A DNA stretch of 64,000 nt from Acidobacteriota bacterium (GCA_021818955.1 JAKASR010000003.1:186001-250000); one strand, 5' to 3'. Positions 42,535 to 51,922 are shown, counted from the stretch's first letter. The notes: a model not told the origin generated them from the sequence alone. Numbers and translations: made by a program.

Positions 42535-45500
42535 ATGGCCGAGGAATTCGTTCACCTTCACGTGCATTCGGATTATTCCCTGCTGGATGGCGCCTGCCAC
42601 ATTTCCGGCCTGATGGAGCGAGTCAAGGCGAAGGGAATGAAGGCGGTAGCGCTGACCGACCACGGAAATCTGTTCGGTGCCGTGGCCTTCCACGAGGCGG
42701 CGCGCGCCGCCGGCGTGCAGCCTATTCTGGGCTGCGAGCTCTATATCGCCAAACAAGCCGATCACCGCGCCGCGCCTGAAAACGATAGCGGATACAATCA
42801 CCTGGTCGTGCTCGCGGAAAACGAGACCGGATATCGCAACCTGGTCAAGATCGTCACCGAAGCCAGCCTGCACGGTTTTTATTACAAGCCGCGCATCAGC
42901 AAAACCTTTTTGGCGGCACACCGCGAGGGACTGATCGCGCTTTCCGCCTGCCTGAAAGGCGAGGTGCAGGAACGGCTGCTGGAAGGCAATACCGAGCGGG
43001 CCTGCGCCGCCGCCGTGGAATTCAGCGATCTGTTTGGCAAGGGCAATTTCTATCTGGAAATTCAGGATCAGGGTTTGGAGCTGGAAGAGCGCATCCGCGA
43101 GCCGTTGCTTCAGGTCATGGAGCGCACCGGTTTGCCGCTGGTGGCGACCAACGACTGCCATTATCTCGACCACGCCGACGCCGCCGCGCATGACGTCCTG
43201 CTCTGCATACAAACCGGCAAGCGGGTGCAGGACAGCGACCGGATGCGCTTTTCCTCCGACCAGTTTTATCTTAAATCTCCGGCCGAGATGGCGCAGTTGT
43301 TTCATGGGCTGAAACCGGCGCTGCGGAGCACGCTGGAAATCGCGGAACGCTGCCAGGTGAAGCTGCGCCCGATAGAGAATCCTTTTCCGGAATTCGCGGT
43401 TCCCGAGGGCGAAACCCTCGAATCCTATCTGGAAAGCATAGCCAGCGCGGGTTTAGCCGCGCGCGAGCCGCGGATTGTCGAGCGGCGCCGCCGCGGCCTG
43501 GTACGCTACCCGCCCGAGGCTTACCGCGAACGTCTGCGCCACGAACTCGGCATTATCCGCCAGATGCGCTATGCCGGTTACTTCCTGATTGTCTGGGATT
43601 TCATTCGCTACGCCCGCGAGCAGGGCATTCCCGTCGGCCCCGGCCGCGGGTCCGCGGCGGGCAGCCTGGTGAGCTATGCGCTCGGGATTACCGATCTCGA
43701 CCCGCTGGAAAACGAACTGCTTTTCGAGCGCTTCCTGAACCCCGAACGCGTTTCCATGCCCGATATCGACGTGGATTTCTGCATGGAACGGCGCGATGAA
43801 GTGATCGATTACGTCACCCGCCGTTACGGGCGCGACAATGTCTCGCAGATCATCACCTTCGGCACTTTGGGGGCCAAGGCGGCATTGAAGGATGTCGGCC
43901 GGGTGCTGGATATGCCCTATGGCGAGATGGACCGGCTGGCCAAGCTGGTGCCCAATCAACTCAACATCACCCTCGAGCAGGCGCTCGAGCAGGAACCTGA
44001 GTTGCGCCGCCTGCAACAGCAGGATGCGCGCGTGGGCCAGATTTTTGAGTACGCCTTGCGGCTCGAGGGGCTTTCCCGCCACGCCGGCGTTCACGCCGCC
44101 GGGGTGGTCATCTCCCCGCGCCCGCTGGCGGAGTTGGTGCCGTTACATCGCACCACGCGAGCGGAAATCGTCACCCAGTTCGACCTGAACGGTTTGGAAA
44201 AGCTGGGACTGCTGAAGATGGATTTCCTCGGCTTAACCACGCTGACGATTTTGCAGGAAGCCGAGCGTCTGATCCGCGCGCATCGCGGCGTCACGATCGA
44301 TTGGGACCAGGTGCCGGAAGATGATGCGGCCACTTATGAAATTTTGGAACGCGGCCAGACGAGCGGGGTTTTCCAGTTCGAATCTCCCGGCATGCGCGAT
44401 ATCCTGCGCCGCTATCGGCCCCGCCGGCTCAGCGACCTGACCGCGCTCAATGCACTCTATCGCCCCGGCCCCATTCAAGGCGGCATGATTGATGATTTTA
44501 TCGAGCGCCGCCATGGCCGGCGCCCGATCAGCTATGAGTTGCCGGAGCTGGAACCGATTTTGTCGGAAACGCTAGGCGTTTTTGTCTATCAGGAGCAGGT
44601 CATGCAGGCCGCGCACGCGTTGGCAGGTTATTCGCTGGGCGAAGCCGACCTGTTGCGCCGCGCTATGGGCAAAAAAAAGCCGGAAGAGATGAAACGCCAC
44701 CGGGAAAAGTTTATCCACGGCGCCTGTGCCCGGGGATTGAAACGCGACCGCGTGGAACACGTCTTTGACCTGATGGCGCAGTTCGCCGGATACGGCTTCA
44801 ATAAAAGCCATGCCGCGGCTTATGCGGTCATTGCGTACCGCACCGCCTATCTCAAAGCGCATTACCCGGTGGAGTTCATGGCGGCGTTGCTCAGCTTGCA
44901 GTTGGGCGATAGCGACAGCATCGTCAAATACATCGGCGAGTGCCGCGAGATGCAGATTCCGGTGTTGCCGCCTGAGATCAACGTCAGCGAAGCGCGATTC
45001 ACGCCGCAAGGCCAGTCGATCCGCTTTGGCCTGGAAGCGGTGAAAAATCTGGGGGCGCAGGCCGCCCGTTCGCTGCTGGAGGCTCGCGCCGGCGGCGGGC
45101 CTTTTCGCAATCTGGACGATTTTTGCCGGCGAGCCGGCGCCAAGCACTTCAACCGTCGGGTCCTCGAAAGCCTAATCAAAAGCGGCGCTTTCGACAGTTT
45201 TGGCTCCCGCGCCACGCTCATGGCCTCGCTGGATGCCGTCATGGAGGATGCCCAGAAGCAGCAGCGGGATCATGCGATTGGCCAGCCGGGCTTGTTTCTT
45301 CATTTCGATACCGGACAAGAGGCCGCGCCCAGGCCGGCGGTTCCGGAATGGGACGATGCGACGCGCCTGCAATACGAGCGCGAGGTACTCGGTCTCTACG
45401 TCAGCGGCCACCCACTCGATCGTCACGCTGAGTTGATCGAAGCCCTGGAACTGGACCGGCTGGAGCAATTGCCGCAAAAGTCCGCCGGCGAGACGGTGCG

Positions 45501-45987
45501 CCTGGCTGGGTTATTGACCCAACTGCAGGCGAAGCGCAACAAAAAAGGCGAGGCTTGGGCCATCGTGCGGCTGGAAACGCGCTCCGGCAGCCTGGAATGC
45601 CTTTGCTTCGCAGAAGCCTATCGCCGCTTGAGCGAGGTCCTGCGCCTGACCGTACCCGTCTGGGCGCGCGGCCGCCTGTTGCCGGACGAAGGCTCGGCCC
45701 GCCTGCAGTTGGAAGAAGTTACGGAATTGACCCGGCAGCGCCCGCGCCTGCCCCGCGCCCTGGCTTTGCAAATCGCGCTGGATTCGCTCTCTTCGGCCGC
45801 GCTGGATTCGCTCTGCCAGCGGCTCTCCGGCCCCGCCGGAACTACGCGGGTGCAGTTGCAATTGCGCTCGGATCGAGAAAATTTCCTGCAGATTTTGGAG
45901 CTGCGCCAGGGCATTGAGGCCAATGCCGAATGGCGGCGGCAATTGGCGGAACTCTGCGGAGAGCAGGCGCTGCGGCGCCTCGATTGA
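42535..45987 (+). CDS. dnaE: DNA polymerase III subunit alpha
   Basis: 1150 residues, DnaE1 type. N-terminal PHP domain (FVHLHVHSDYSLLDGACHISGL; ALTDHGNLFGAV; CELYIA), palm with PGRGSAAGSLVSYALGITDLDPL and PDIDVDFCMERRDEVIDYV (catalytic Asps), fingers (GVFQFESPGMRDILRRYRP; YRPGPIQGGMIDDFIERRHG), helix-hairpin-helix (FNKSHAAAYAVIAYRTAYLK) and an OB domain near 970-1050. It is the replicative polymerase. The start follows the nucleotidyltransferase by 6 bp and accA follows its stop by 2 bp. Confidence 0.98.
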   Translation: MAEEFVHLHVHSDYSLLDGACHISGLMERVKAKGMKAVALTDHGNLFGAVAFHEAARAAGVQPILGCELYIAKQADHRAAPENDSGYNHLVVLAENETGYRNLVKIVTEASLHGFYYKPRISKTFLAAHREGLIALSACLKGEVQERLLEGNTERACAAAVEFSDLFGKGNFYLEIQDQGLELEERIREPLLQVMERTGLPLVATNDCHYLDHADAAAHDVLLCIQTGKRVQDSDRMRFSSDQFYLKSPAEMAQLFHGLKPALRSTLEIAERCQVKLRPIENPFPEFAVPEGETLESYLESIASAGLAAREPRIVERRRRGLVRYPPEAYRERLRHELGIIRQMRYAGYFLIVWDFIRYAREQGIPVGPGRGSAAGSLVSYALGITDLDPLENELLFERFLNPERVSMPDIDVDFCMERRDEVIDYVTRRYGRDNVSQIITFGTLGAKAALKDVGRVLDMPYGEMDRLAKLVPNQLNITLEQALEQEPELRRLQQQDARVGQIFEYALRLEGLSRHAGVHAAGVVISPRPLAELVPLHRTTRAEIVTQFDLNGLEKLGLLKMDFLGLTTLTILQEAERLIRAHRGVTIDWDQVPEDDAATYEILERGQTSGVFQFESPGMRDILRRYRPRRLSDLTALNALYRPGPIQGGMIDDFIERRHGRRPISYELPELEPILSETLGVFVYQEQVMQAAHALAGYSLGEADLLRRAMGKKKPEEMKRHREKFIHGACARGLKRDRVEHVFDLMAQFAGYGFNKSHAAAYAVIAYRTAYLKAHYPVEFMAALLSLQLGDSDSIVKYIGECREMQIPVLPPEINVSEARFTPQGQSIRFGLEAVKNLGAQAARSLLEARAGGGPFRNLDDFCRRAGAKHFNRRVLESLIKSGAFDSFGSRATLMASLDAVMEDAQKQQRDHAIGQPGLFLHFDTGQEAAPRPAVPEWDDATRLQYEREVLGLYVSGHPLDRHAELIEALELDRLEQLPQKSAGETVRLAGLLTQLQAKRNKKGEAWAIVRLETRSGSLECLCFAEAYRRLSEVLRLTVPVWARGRLLPDEGSARLQLEEVTELTRQRPRLPRALALQIALDSLSSAALDSLCQRLSGPAGTTRVQLQLRSDRENFLQILELRQGIEANAEWRRQLAELCGEQALRRLD

Positions 45988-45989
45988 AT

Positions 45990-46805
45990 ATGCCGGATAG
46001 CACCTCCAATGCGGCCTGGAATCGGGTAGAGCTGGCGCGCCACCCTCAACGTCCGGCTTTTCTCGATTTCGTTCGGGAATTGTGCGCGGATTTTGTCGAA
46101 CTGCACGGCGACCGCCGCTTTGCCGATGATGAGGCGCTGGTGGGCGGGATGGCGTCATTCCGCGGCCGCCAGGTTATGGTTTTAGGCCAGCAGCGTGGAC
46201 GTGAAATCAAGGAACGCATCCGCCGCAACTTCGGCCAGGCCAAGCCCGAGGGCTATCGCAAGGCCCTGCGCCTGATGCGCTTGGCGGAGAAGTTTCGCCG
46301 TCCGGTACTGACCTTTGTGGATACGCAGGGCGCTTATCCCGGCATCGACGCCGAGGAGCGCGGGCAAGCCGAAGCCATCGCTTTCAACCTGCGGGAGATG
46401 GCGCGGCTGCGCGTCCCGGTAATCGCGACCATTATCGGCGAGGGGGGCAGTGGCGGAGCCTTAGCCATCGCGCTCGCCAACCGCATTTTGATGCTGGAAA
46501 ATTCCATCTACTCGGTCATTAGCCCCGAAGGCTGTGCTTCGATCATGTGGCGTGACCCCGCCCAAAAGGAGTCGGCCGCCGCCGCCCTGCGCCTGACCGC
46601 GCCTGAACTATTGGAGCTGGCGCTGATTGACGAGGTGGTGCCGGAGCCGCAGGGGGGCGCGCATCTAGATGCGCCGGCCGCCGCCGCCCTGCTCGGCGAA
46701 GCTCTGGAACGCACCCTCATCGACCTGGAGCAAGTTACCGATTGGGCGGAACAACGCTATCAGCGATGGCGCCGCATGGGACAGTTTTTTGTAGATTCGG
46801 TATAA
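45990..46805 (+). CDS. accA: Acetyl-CoA carboxylase carboxyltransferase subunit alpha
   Basis: 271 residues, somewhat shorter than the 310-320 of many AccA because the N-terminal helical extension is reduced. Core: WNRVELARHPQRPAFLDFVRELCADFVELHGDRRFADDEALVGGMASFRG, QGAYPGIDAEERGQAEAIAFNLREM, and IGEGGSGGALAIALANRILMLENSIYSVISPEGCASIMWRD. With AccD it transfers CO2 from biotin to acetyl-CoA in fatty-acid synthesis. The ATG at 45990 is used; the dnaE-accA order is common in bacteria. Confidence 0.95.
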   Translation: MPDSTSNAAWNRVELARHPQRPAFLDFVRELCADFVELHGDRRFADDEALVGGMASFRGRQVMVLGQQRGREIKERIRRNFGQAKPEGYRKALRLMRLAEKFRRPVLTFVDTQGAYPGIDAEERGQAEAIAFNLREMARLRVPVIATIIGEGGSGGALAIALANRILMLENSIYSVISPEGCASIMWRDPAQKESAAAALRLTAPELLELALIDEVVPEPQGGAHLDAPAAAALLGEALERTLIDLEQVTDWAEQRYQRWRRMGQFFVDSV

Positions 46806-46901
46806 ACTTTTCGCCTATAACAAAAGCGCGCCCGGCTGAAGTTTCAATTTGGCCCTGGCCGGCCGGCGATTTTCATTTCGATATAAACTGCCCCGCGGGC
46901 G

Positions 46902-48005
46902 ATGCTTTTTCTGCGATGCCGGCCGCTAGGCGGCTGGAAAATATGGTTTGTGGCGGCGCTCGACATCCATCTGGGTTTTTGCCGCGCTTGCCGGCGCGAG
47001 CTCCATGGCGCTTTGTACCGGATGGCGTCCTTGCGGGGCGAAGAAGCGGCCGGCGCTCGCCTGCATCTGCTGCGCTGGCAACGGCGGCTGCGACAGATGG
47101 AAATCCTGCTCGCGCCGGGTGAGGACGCCCCCGCGCAAAATTTTGTGCTGATGCGGGTAATCGAGGCGGTGCAATGGCTGGGCTCTTTGACCGCGCCTTC
47201 CCTTCGCTTCGTCTGGAATCCGGATGCCTGGCCGGTGATCGAAACCCGGGGAGATCCCCGCGCGCTGGGAAAAGCCTTGCTGGCGCTCGGCCAGCGCTGG
47301 CAACAGGCCGGCGCGGCGGAGGTGCGCCTGATGCTCGATGCCGGTCATCCTGTGAATACTCCTGTGCACGGCCAAGTTCGCGATCGAGCGCTCTGGCTCG
47401 AATTGTTCCCGCTTGGCCTGCATTCCGCGCCATTGTCACCGATGGAACAGGAACTCGATCTGCTGCGCCGGGCGGGCGCATTGCAGCTAGTCGTGGCGGA
47501 GGAAGTAAGCGGGCTACGCATCTGCCTGCCGCAATTAACCCGCATCCGGCGCGCATCGCAGCCGGCGCGGCCGCGTGGAGCACAGGCGCCGGTGCGGCTT
47601 TTAGCGCTCTCCCCCGATGCGGGTTTGAGCGAATGGGTGCGCGACCGCCTGGGCCGGCAAAAGTGCTTTTCTACGCAGGTTCAAACCTGGCGAGAGGCCC
47701 GTTTGTTGCTAGGTGTACGAAATTATTCCCTCATCATTTATGACTGGAACTGGCCCCCATCCCTACCCGGAGCCGCTATCTACTGGCTATTGCGCCACCG
47801 GCCGGAATGTTTACGGCAATGCCTGATTTTGGCCGACCCACTGCCCCCGCCCGATTTTCTAAAATTAATGGAACACTACGGCTTAATCTGGGCTCCTACC
47901 CCCCTGAACGCAAGCGCGCTGGAAAACGCCTGCGGCAGAATTTTCGCTAACTCAGCAGAAATTACCCGGCCGCTCCCTACCGCGCCCTGGTCGCCATCAG
48001 CGTAA
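46902..48005 (+). CDS. Probable degenerate histidine kinase/receiver protein
   Basis: 367 residues of uncertain family. Residues 30-220 resemble a worn histidine kinase: a helical part (ELHGALYRMASLRGEEA), then LGKALLALGQRWQQAGAAEVRLML and EEVSGLRICLPQL like the last strand of an ATPase domain, but no clear N, G1 or G2 box. Residues 230-355 resemble a receiver domain: VRLLALSPDAGLSEWVRDRL, LIIYDWNWP (Asp281 at the phosphoacceptor position), LILADP, and APTPLNASALENA, where the usual Lys before Pro is Thr. The start is uncertain. Confidence 0.5.
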   Translation: MLFLRCRPLGGWKIWFVAALDIHLGFCRACRRELHGALYRMASLRGEEAAGARLHLLRWQRRLRQMEILLAPGEDAPAQNFVLMRVIEAVQWLGSLTAPSLRFVWNPDAWPVIETRGDPRALGKALLALGQRWQQAGAAEVRLMLDAGHPVNTPVHGQVRDRALWLELFPLGLHSAPLSPMEQELDLLRRAGALQLVVAEEVSGLRICLPQLTRIRRASQPARPRGAQAPVRLLALSPDAGLSEWVRDRLGRQKCFSTQVQTWREARLLLGVRNYSLIIYDWNWPPSLPGAAIYWLLRHRPECLRQCLILADPLPPPDFLKLMEHYGLIWAPTPLNASALENACGRIFANSAEITRPLPTAPWSPSA

Positions 48006-48098
48006 ATCCTACAATTTACAGACTTTATTTCTACAGGTGTACTTTGGCATGCCGGCTGCTATTTACTCCGACAGACGAAGTGGCGCAACCGAGAAAGG
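48006..48098 (+). other. Non-coding stretch before a terminator
   Basis: 93 bp after the preceding gene, holding TACAAT (48009-48014) as a possible -10 and the palindrome ggcatgcc, followed by the terminator. It may be only a 3' UTR, or a short RNA of about 110 nt. No known riboswitch consensus is matched. Confidence 0.35.
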
Positions 48099-48130
48099 CC
48101 CCGGTCAAATCGGCCGGGGTTTTTCTTTTT
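48099..48130 (+). terminator. Rho-independent terminator
   Basis: An 8-bp stem (ccccggtc at 48099-48106, ggccgggg at 48112-48119, one G-T pair) with loop aaatc is directly followed by tttttctttttt. A strong intrinsic terminator between the degenerate sensor gene and the glycosyltransferase gene. Confidence 0.85.
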
Positions 48131-48195
48131 AAGATAATTTTCGGGTTAAATGGCGGCTAAACGCAGGTTGCGGTAATCCAAACATCACAGAATCC

Positions 48196-49260
48196 ATGTT
48201 TTTGGTTGTATTCGGACTCTCGCTCTCCTCGGCTTGGGGCAATGGACAGGTCACGACATTGCGCGGGCTTCTGGGCGAACTTGCCCGGCAGGGACATCGC
48301 GTGCGTTTTTACGAACGCGATCTACCCTACTATCGGCATCACCGGGATGGCTTGGATTTCTCGCCTGTCGAACTCGTGCTCTACTCCGACTGGAACGAGG
48401 TTCGGCGGGATGCCCTGACCGTGGTCACCAGCGCCGATGTGGTGCTGTTCACCTCATTCTGTCCACAAGGCGCGCGCATCCAGGCCGAATGTTTCGGACG
48501 CGGCTGTGACTGCCTGATATTTTACGATCTCGACACGCCGGTCACGCTGGCGGGCATGCGGCAACGCGAAGCCCGAATTCTGGATTATCTTCTCCCCGAA
48601 CATATTCCCCGGTTTGCTCATTATTTCAGCTTCAGCGGGGGTCCGATTCTGGAAGAACTGCGCCGGCAATGGAGCGCGCGCGCCTGTCATGCGCTGTATC
48701 TTGGCGTGGATCCTCAATTTTTCCAGCGCACGCCGCCGCGTCCGGAATTCGCCTGCCAGCTTGGTTTTGTCGGCACTTACGCCGCCGACCGCCAGGGCAA
48801 GCTGGAACGCAACTTGCTGGCGCCGGCGCGGCAACATCCGGAGTGGCGCTTTCTGCTGGCCGGGGCGCAATACCCGCCCACGCTGATGCTGCCTGCCAAC
48901 CTGGCGGTTTATGAGCACTTGCGGCCGGCCGAATTGCCGCAATTTTACAGCTCCTGCGACTGGGTGCTGAATCTGACGCGGGGCGATATGTGCGCCGCCG
49001 GTTATTCGCCTTCCGCGCGGCTGTTTGAAGCCGCGGCCTGCGGCGCAGCACTACTGAGCGACTGCTGGCCGGGATTGGAAACATTTTTCCAGCCCGGCGA
49101 AGAGATTGAAGTCCTCGAAGCCGGCAAGGACTTGGTAGCCATTTTGCGTCAGAGCGAAAGCCGCCGCCGCGCGATGGGGGAACGCGCCCGCCAGAAGGTG
49201 CTGGAGGAACATAGCCTGGCGGTGCGCAGCCGCCAATTGCTTGCCGTTCTGGCCGCCTAG
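48196..49260 (+). CDS. CgeB-like glycosyltransferase
   Basis: 354 residues. The N-terminal part (FGLSLSSAWGNGQVTTLRGLLGELARQGHRVRFYERDLPYYRHHRD) and the middle (CDCLIFYDLDTPVTLAGM; YFSFSGGPILEELRRQW; ALYLGVDPQFF) match the CgeB/DUF3880 family. The C-terminal Glyco_trans_1_2 domain has LGFVGTYAADRQGKLERNLL and GYSPSARLFEAAACGAALLSDCWPGLETFF. It probably uses a nucleotide sugar; the acceptor is unknown. Monocistronic, after a strong terminator. Confidence 0.88.
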   Translation: MFLVVFGLSLSSAWGNGQVTTLRGLLGELARQGHRVRFYERDLPYYRHHRDGLDFSPVELVLYSDWNEVRRDALTVVTSADVVLFTSFCPQGARIQAECFGRGCDCLIFYDLDTPVTLAGMRQREARILDYLLPEHIPRFAHYFSFSGGPILEELRRQWSARACHALYLGVDPQFFQRTPPRPEFACQLGFVGTYAADRQGKLERNLLAPARQHPEWRFLLAGAQYPPTLMLPANLAVYEHLRPAELPQFYSSCDWVLNLTRGDMCAAGYSPSARLFEAAACGAALLSDCWPGLETFFQPGEEIEVLEAGKDLVAILRQSESRRRAMGERARQKVLEEHSLAVRSRQLLAVLAA

Positions 49261-49308
49261 AACACGGCCTGACCACAAGGCCATCCTATCGCGCGCTTCC
49301 GCTATTTT

Positions 49309-50361
49309 CTAGCCGGAGTGGCGAATATGCATCACATCGCCGTCCTGGACGATATAATCCTTGCCTTCAAGCCGCAACCAGCCGCGCTCGCGCGCCGCGG
49401 CCTCGCTGCCGGCTTCCAGCAACCGTTGCCAATCAATCACTTCGGCGCGTATGAAATGATGCGCCAGGTCGGTATGGATGACGCCGGCAGCATCCAGCGC
49501 CCGCGTACCGCGGGTAATGGTCCAGGCGCGACATTCGTCTTCTCCCGCCGTGAAGAATGAAATCAGCCCGAGCAGGTCATAGACCACGCGCGCCAGCCGC
49601 ACCAGGCCGGGTTCCTGCAACCCATAACCGGCTAGAAATTCCAGCCGTTCCGGCTCCGGTAGGCTGGCGATCTCCGCTTCCAGCAAGGCGCATAAAGCCA
49701 GGCCACGGGTGCGCGGCTTGGCTTCCAGCAAAAGCTGTATTTGATGACGCTCCAGCGCATGCCCCATCTCGGCCGCTTCGGCCTCATCCAGGTTGAGCAC
49801 ATAGAGGATCGGTTTCCGGCTCAGAAATTGAAAGCCGCGTAGGCGCTTCTCCTCTTCGGCGGTAAGCTCAAGCTCCCTCAACGGTTTTTCCGCTTCCAAT
49901 TGCGCTTGCAATCTGGCCAGCAAAGCCGCTTCCTGTTCCAGGGCCGGACTTTTTTGCTTTTTCAGATCAAGTTGCACCCGATCCCGCCGCTTTTCTATTT
50001 GCGTTAAATCATTGAAGATGAGATCAAATTCCAATTCGCGAATCTCTTCCGCCGCAGGCCGGTTGTCTTCGCCGAAAGCCCGAATGACATGAACCAGCGC
50101 ATCCACCTCACGCAAGGCTTGAATGCCGGTACCGGCGCGCAGCGCAGCCGGGGTTAAAGCTGCCAGATCAATCAATTCCAGGGTGGCGGGGGTGGCCTTT
50201 CGGGGCTGATAGTGATGCGCAAGGCGCTCCAGCCGACGGTCGGGTATAGCCGCGATCCCCACTCTATCTTCGCGCCGGCCCTCCGGTTGAGTTCGTCCGG
50301 TTAAAAGGTTGAATAAGGTGGTTTTACCCGTCTGGGGCAGGCCAATAATTCCGGTTTGCAT
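49309..50361 (-). CDS. ychF: Ribosome-binding ATPase YchF
   Basis: 350 residues. Obg-like GTPase fold with P-loop GLPQTGKTT (7-15). In place of NKxD it has NLDE, the change that gives YchF its ATP preference. A coiled-coil insertion (KRRDRVQLDLKKQKSPALEQEAALLARLQAQLEAEKPL) follows, and a C-terminal TGS domain (ISFFTAGEDECRAWTITRGTRALDAAGVIHTDL ... YIVQDGDVMHIRHS). It binds ribosomes and affects oxidative stress responses. The ATG at 50361 is chosen over an upstream Met because it gives the canonical MQTGIIGLPQTGKTT. Confidence 0.96.
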   Translation of the reverse strand: MQTGIIGLPQTGKTTLFNLLTGRTQPEGRREDRVGIAAIPDRRLERLAHHYQPRKATPATLELIDLAALTPAALRAGTGIQALREVDALVHVIRAFGEDNRPAAEEIRELEFDLIFNDLTQIEKRRDRVQLDLKKQKSPALEQEAALLARLQAQLEAEKPLRELELTAEEEKRLRGFQFLSRKPILYVLNLDEAEAAEMGHALERHQIQLLLEAKPRTRGLALCALLEAEIASLPEPERLEFLAGYGLQEPGLVRLARVVYDLLGLISFFTAGEDECRAWTITRGTRALDAAGVIHTDLAHHFIRAEVIDWQRLLEAGSEAAARERGWLRLEGKDYIVQDGDVMHIRHSG

Positions 50362-50420
50362 ATTTTTCCCGTTTTTCCCGCCTATCTCGAGTCGCGCGGC
50401 GCCCACTGCGACTCCATCGG

Positions 50421-50449
50421 TTCCACATCCATGCGGGAAGTTCTATAAT
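50421..50449 (+). promoter_or_regulatory. Sigma-70-type promoter for the small UvrD-tail-like gene
   Basis: TTCCAC (50421-50426), a 17-bp spacer and TATAAT (50444-50449). The leader to the ATG at 50570 would be about 114 nt and holds a 9-codon frame at 50491-50520, whose role is unclear. Confidence 0.5.
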
Positions 50450-50569
50450 ACGTAAAGGGCAGGTTGAATCTGAAACAAAGGGCCGGATTCATGGTTGCCG
50501 ACCCCGCATGGGGCGAATGAATAGGTAAATGCGGCCCTTCCGCCAAAGGCAGAATCAGGAAAGGAAGTC

Positions 50570-50773
50570 ATGATTTTTTCTTCCGATCAACGTATTCGTC
50601 ACGCCGCTTATGGCAATGGCACCATCCTTCATTCCGACGAGCAACGGACCGAGATCCAATTTGACCAATACGGACGCAAGAAGTTCGTCACCCGCATGGT
50701 CCAGTTGGAAGCCACCGATGAACCCGCGCCGGCCCGTTCGCCGCGGCGCAGCCGCAAGAAAGCCGAACAATAG
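50570..50773 (+). CDS. Small stand-alone domain resembling the UvrD/PcrA C-terminal tail
   Basis: 67 residues. QRIRHAAYGNGTILHSDEQRTEIQFDQYGRKKFVTRMVQLE has the pattern VxHxxFGxGxVxxxxxxxxxxxFxxxGxKxLxxxxxxL of the Tudor-like tail of UvrD/PcrA helicases, which contacts RNA polymerase. A basic tail follows (PRRSRKKAEQ). There is a strong ribosome-binding site (ggaaaggaag) before the ATG. A role in transcription-coupled processes is only inference from that resemblance; CarD-like proteins have a similar fold. Confidence 0.65.
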   Translation: MIFSSDQRIRHAAYGNGTILHSDEQRTEIQFDQYGRKKFVTRMVQLEATDEPAPARSPRRSRKKAEQ

Positions 50774-50958
50774 CGGGAGTTTAGACTCGGCCTCGCGGTC
50801 CCCTCAATACAACAAATGCAAGCCCACCAGCTTCTAAATCAAAGAGAAGAATGGCGTCTCCGTGCATTTTTAAGCCGGTGGTGGGCTTCGACGCGAGTTC
50901 TGGTGTAATATTTTTCCACCCTTGGCTACAAGGTTGGGGGAGCCGTAAGGAGTGCAGC

Positions 50959-51576
50959 GTGAGGCAGCAAACGGCCATCAGCAAACGCGTGGCCCCCGAA
51001 TTTGAAGACGAAGCACAGGCCATCGCTCTGGCTCAACAAGGCAGCGCTGACGCCTTTGAATATTTGTATCAATTGCACAAGCGGCGAGTGTATTCGCTTT
51101 GTTTGCGCATGACGGGCAACACCGCCGAAGCGGAAGACCTGGCTCAGGAAGCCTTCCTGCAACTGTTCCGTAAGATTGCCACCTTCCGCGGCGAGAGCGC
51201 CTTTTCCACCTGGCTGCATCGTTTGTCGGTGAATGTGGTGCTTATGCATTTGCGCCGGAAAGGCTTGCCGGAAGTCTCGCTGGAAGAAACCTTGCAGCCC
51301 TTGCAAGAAGATGGTCCCAAGCGTGACATTGGGGAGAAAGATAAGACCCTGGTCGGTTCGCTGGACCGGGTCAATCTGGAGCGGGCCATCGAAAGCCTGC
51401 CCCCCGGGTATCGCACGATTTTCGTGTTGCACGACATGGAGGGCTACGAACATAACGAGATTGCAGGGATGATGGGTTGCTCGATCGGCAACTCCAAATC
51501 TCAATTGCATAAGGCGCGAATGAAATTGCGCGACTTGCTGCGCGCACCTCATCCGCACCGCGGAACGAGGGAATAA
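50959..51576 (+). CDS. ECF-type RNA polymerase sigma factor
   Basis: 205 residues from the GTG at 50959, which has AAGGAG 6 nt upstream; an ATG 36 codons earlier would add a tail with no family resemblance. Region 2: [71 protein letters not shown]. Region 4: [48 protein letters not shown]. It resembles the RpoE-like group. The next gene, 4 bp later, encodes its probable anti-sigma factor. Confidence 0.93.
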   Translation: MRQQTAISKRVAPEFEDEAQAIALAQQGSADAFEYLYQLHKRRVYSLCLRMTGNTAEAEDLAQEAFLQLFRKIATFRGESAFSTWLHRLSVNVVLMHLRRKGLPEVSLEETLQPLQEDGPKRDIGEKDKTLVGSLDRVNLERAIESLPPGYRTIFVLHDMEGYEHNEIAGMMGCSIGNSKSQLHKARMKLRDLLRAPHPHRGTRE

Positions 51577-51580
51577 CTCC

Positions 51581-51922
51581 ATGCCAGCGGAGAAAACAAC
51601 TCGAATGACCTGCGAAGCCCTGCAGGCTTCTTTGGGGAACCTGGGCGATTGGTGCTGGTCGCCAGCGGCCCAACAGCACCTGAACGAGTGCGCCTCCTGT
51701 CGCGACCTGGTGCATGACATGGATTTGTTGTCGCGGAAACTGCGCCAACTGGCCGCGCCTGAGCCCAGCCCCGCTTTGTGGGAACGGATACGTTTCCAAC
51801 TTGAACTGGAAGGCATCATTCGTCCCATGCCGCAAGCCGAGGAGACGGCGGCGGCCCCGCCTATGCCGCCATCGCCAAAAGCCCGTACCAGCAGCGCCCG
51901 CTCTTCCCGAAGCCGCGCCTGA
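51581..51922 (+). CDS. Small soluble zinc-finger anti-sigma-like protein
   Basis: 113 residues. HLNECASCRDLVHDMDLLSRKL contains the HxxxCxxC zinc motif of ZAS anti-sigma domains. A Glu/Pro-rich part and a basic Ser/Arg-rich tail (SPKARTSSARSSRSRA) follow. There is no membrane segment, unlike the anti-sigma at 7087-7791, so it would act in the cytoplasm. It lies 4 bp after the sigma gene. The Ser/Arg tail could be an artefact of weak constraint; the sequence shows no frameshift. Confidence 0.78.
   Translation: MPAEKTTRMTCEALQASLGNLGDWCWSPAAQQHLNECASCRDLVHDMDLLSRKLRQLAAPEPSPALWERIRFQLELEGIIRPMPQAEETAAAPPMPPSPKARTSSARSSRSRA

Noticed and set aside
48060-48120. Cyclic di-GMP riboswitch
   Set aside because: The conserved GEMM core gacgcaaagcc is not present (only a loose gtggcgcaacc), and the downstream stem is a terminator.
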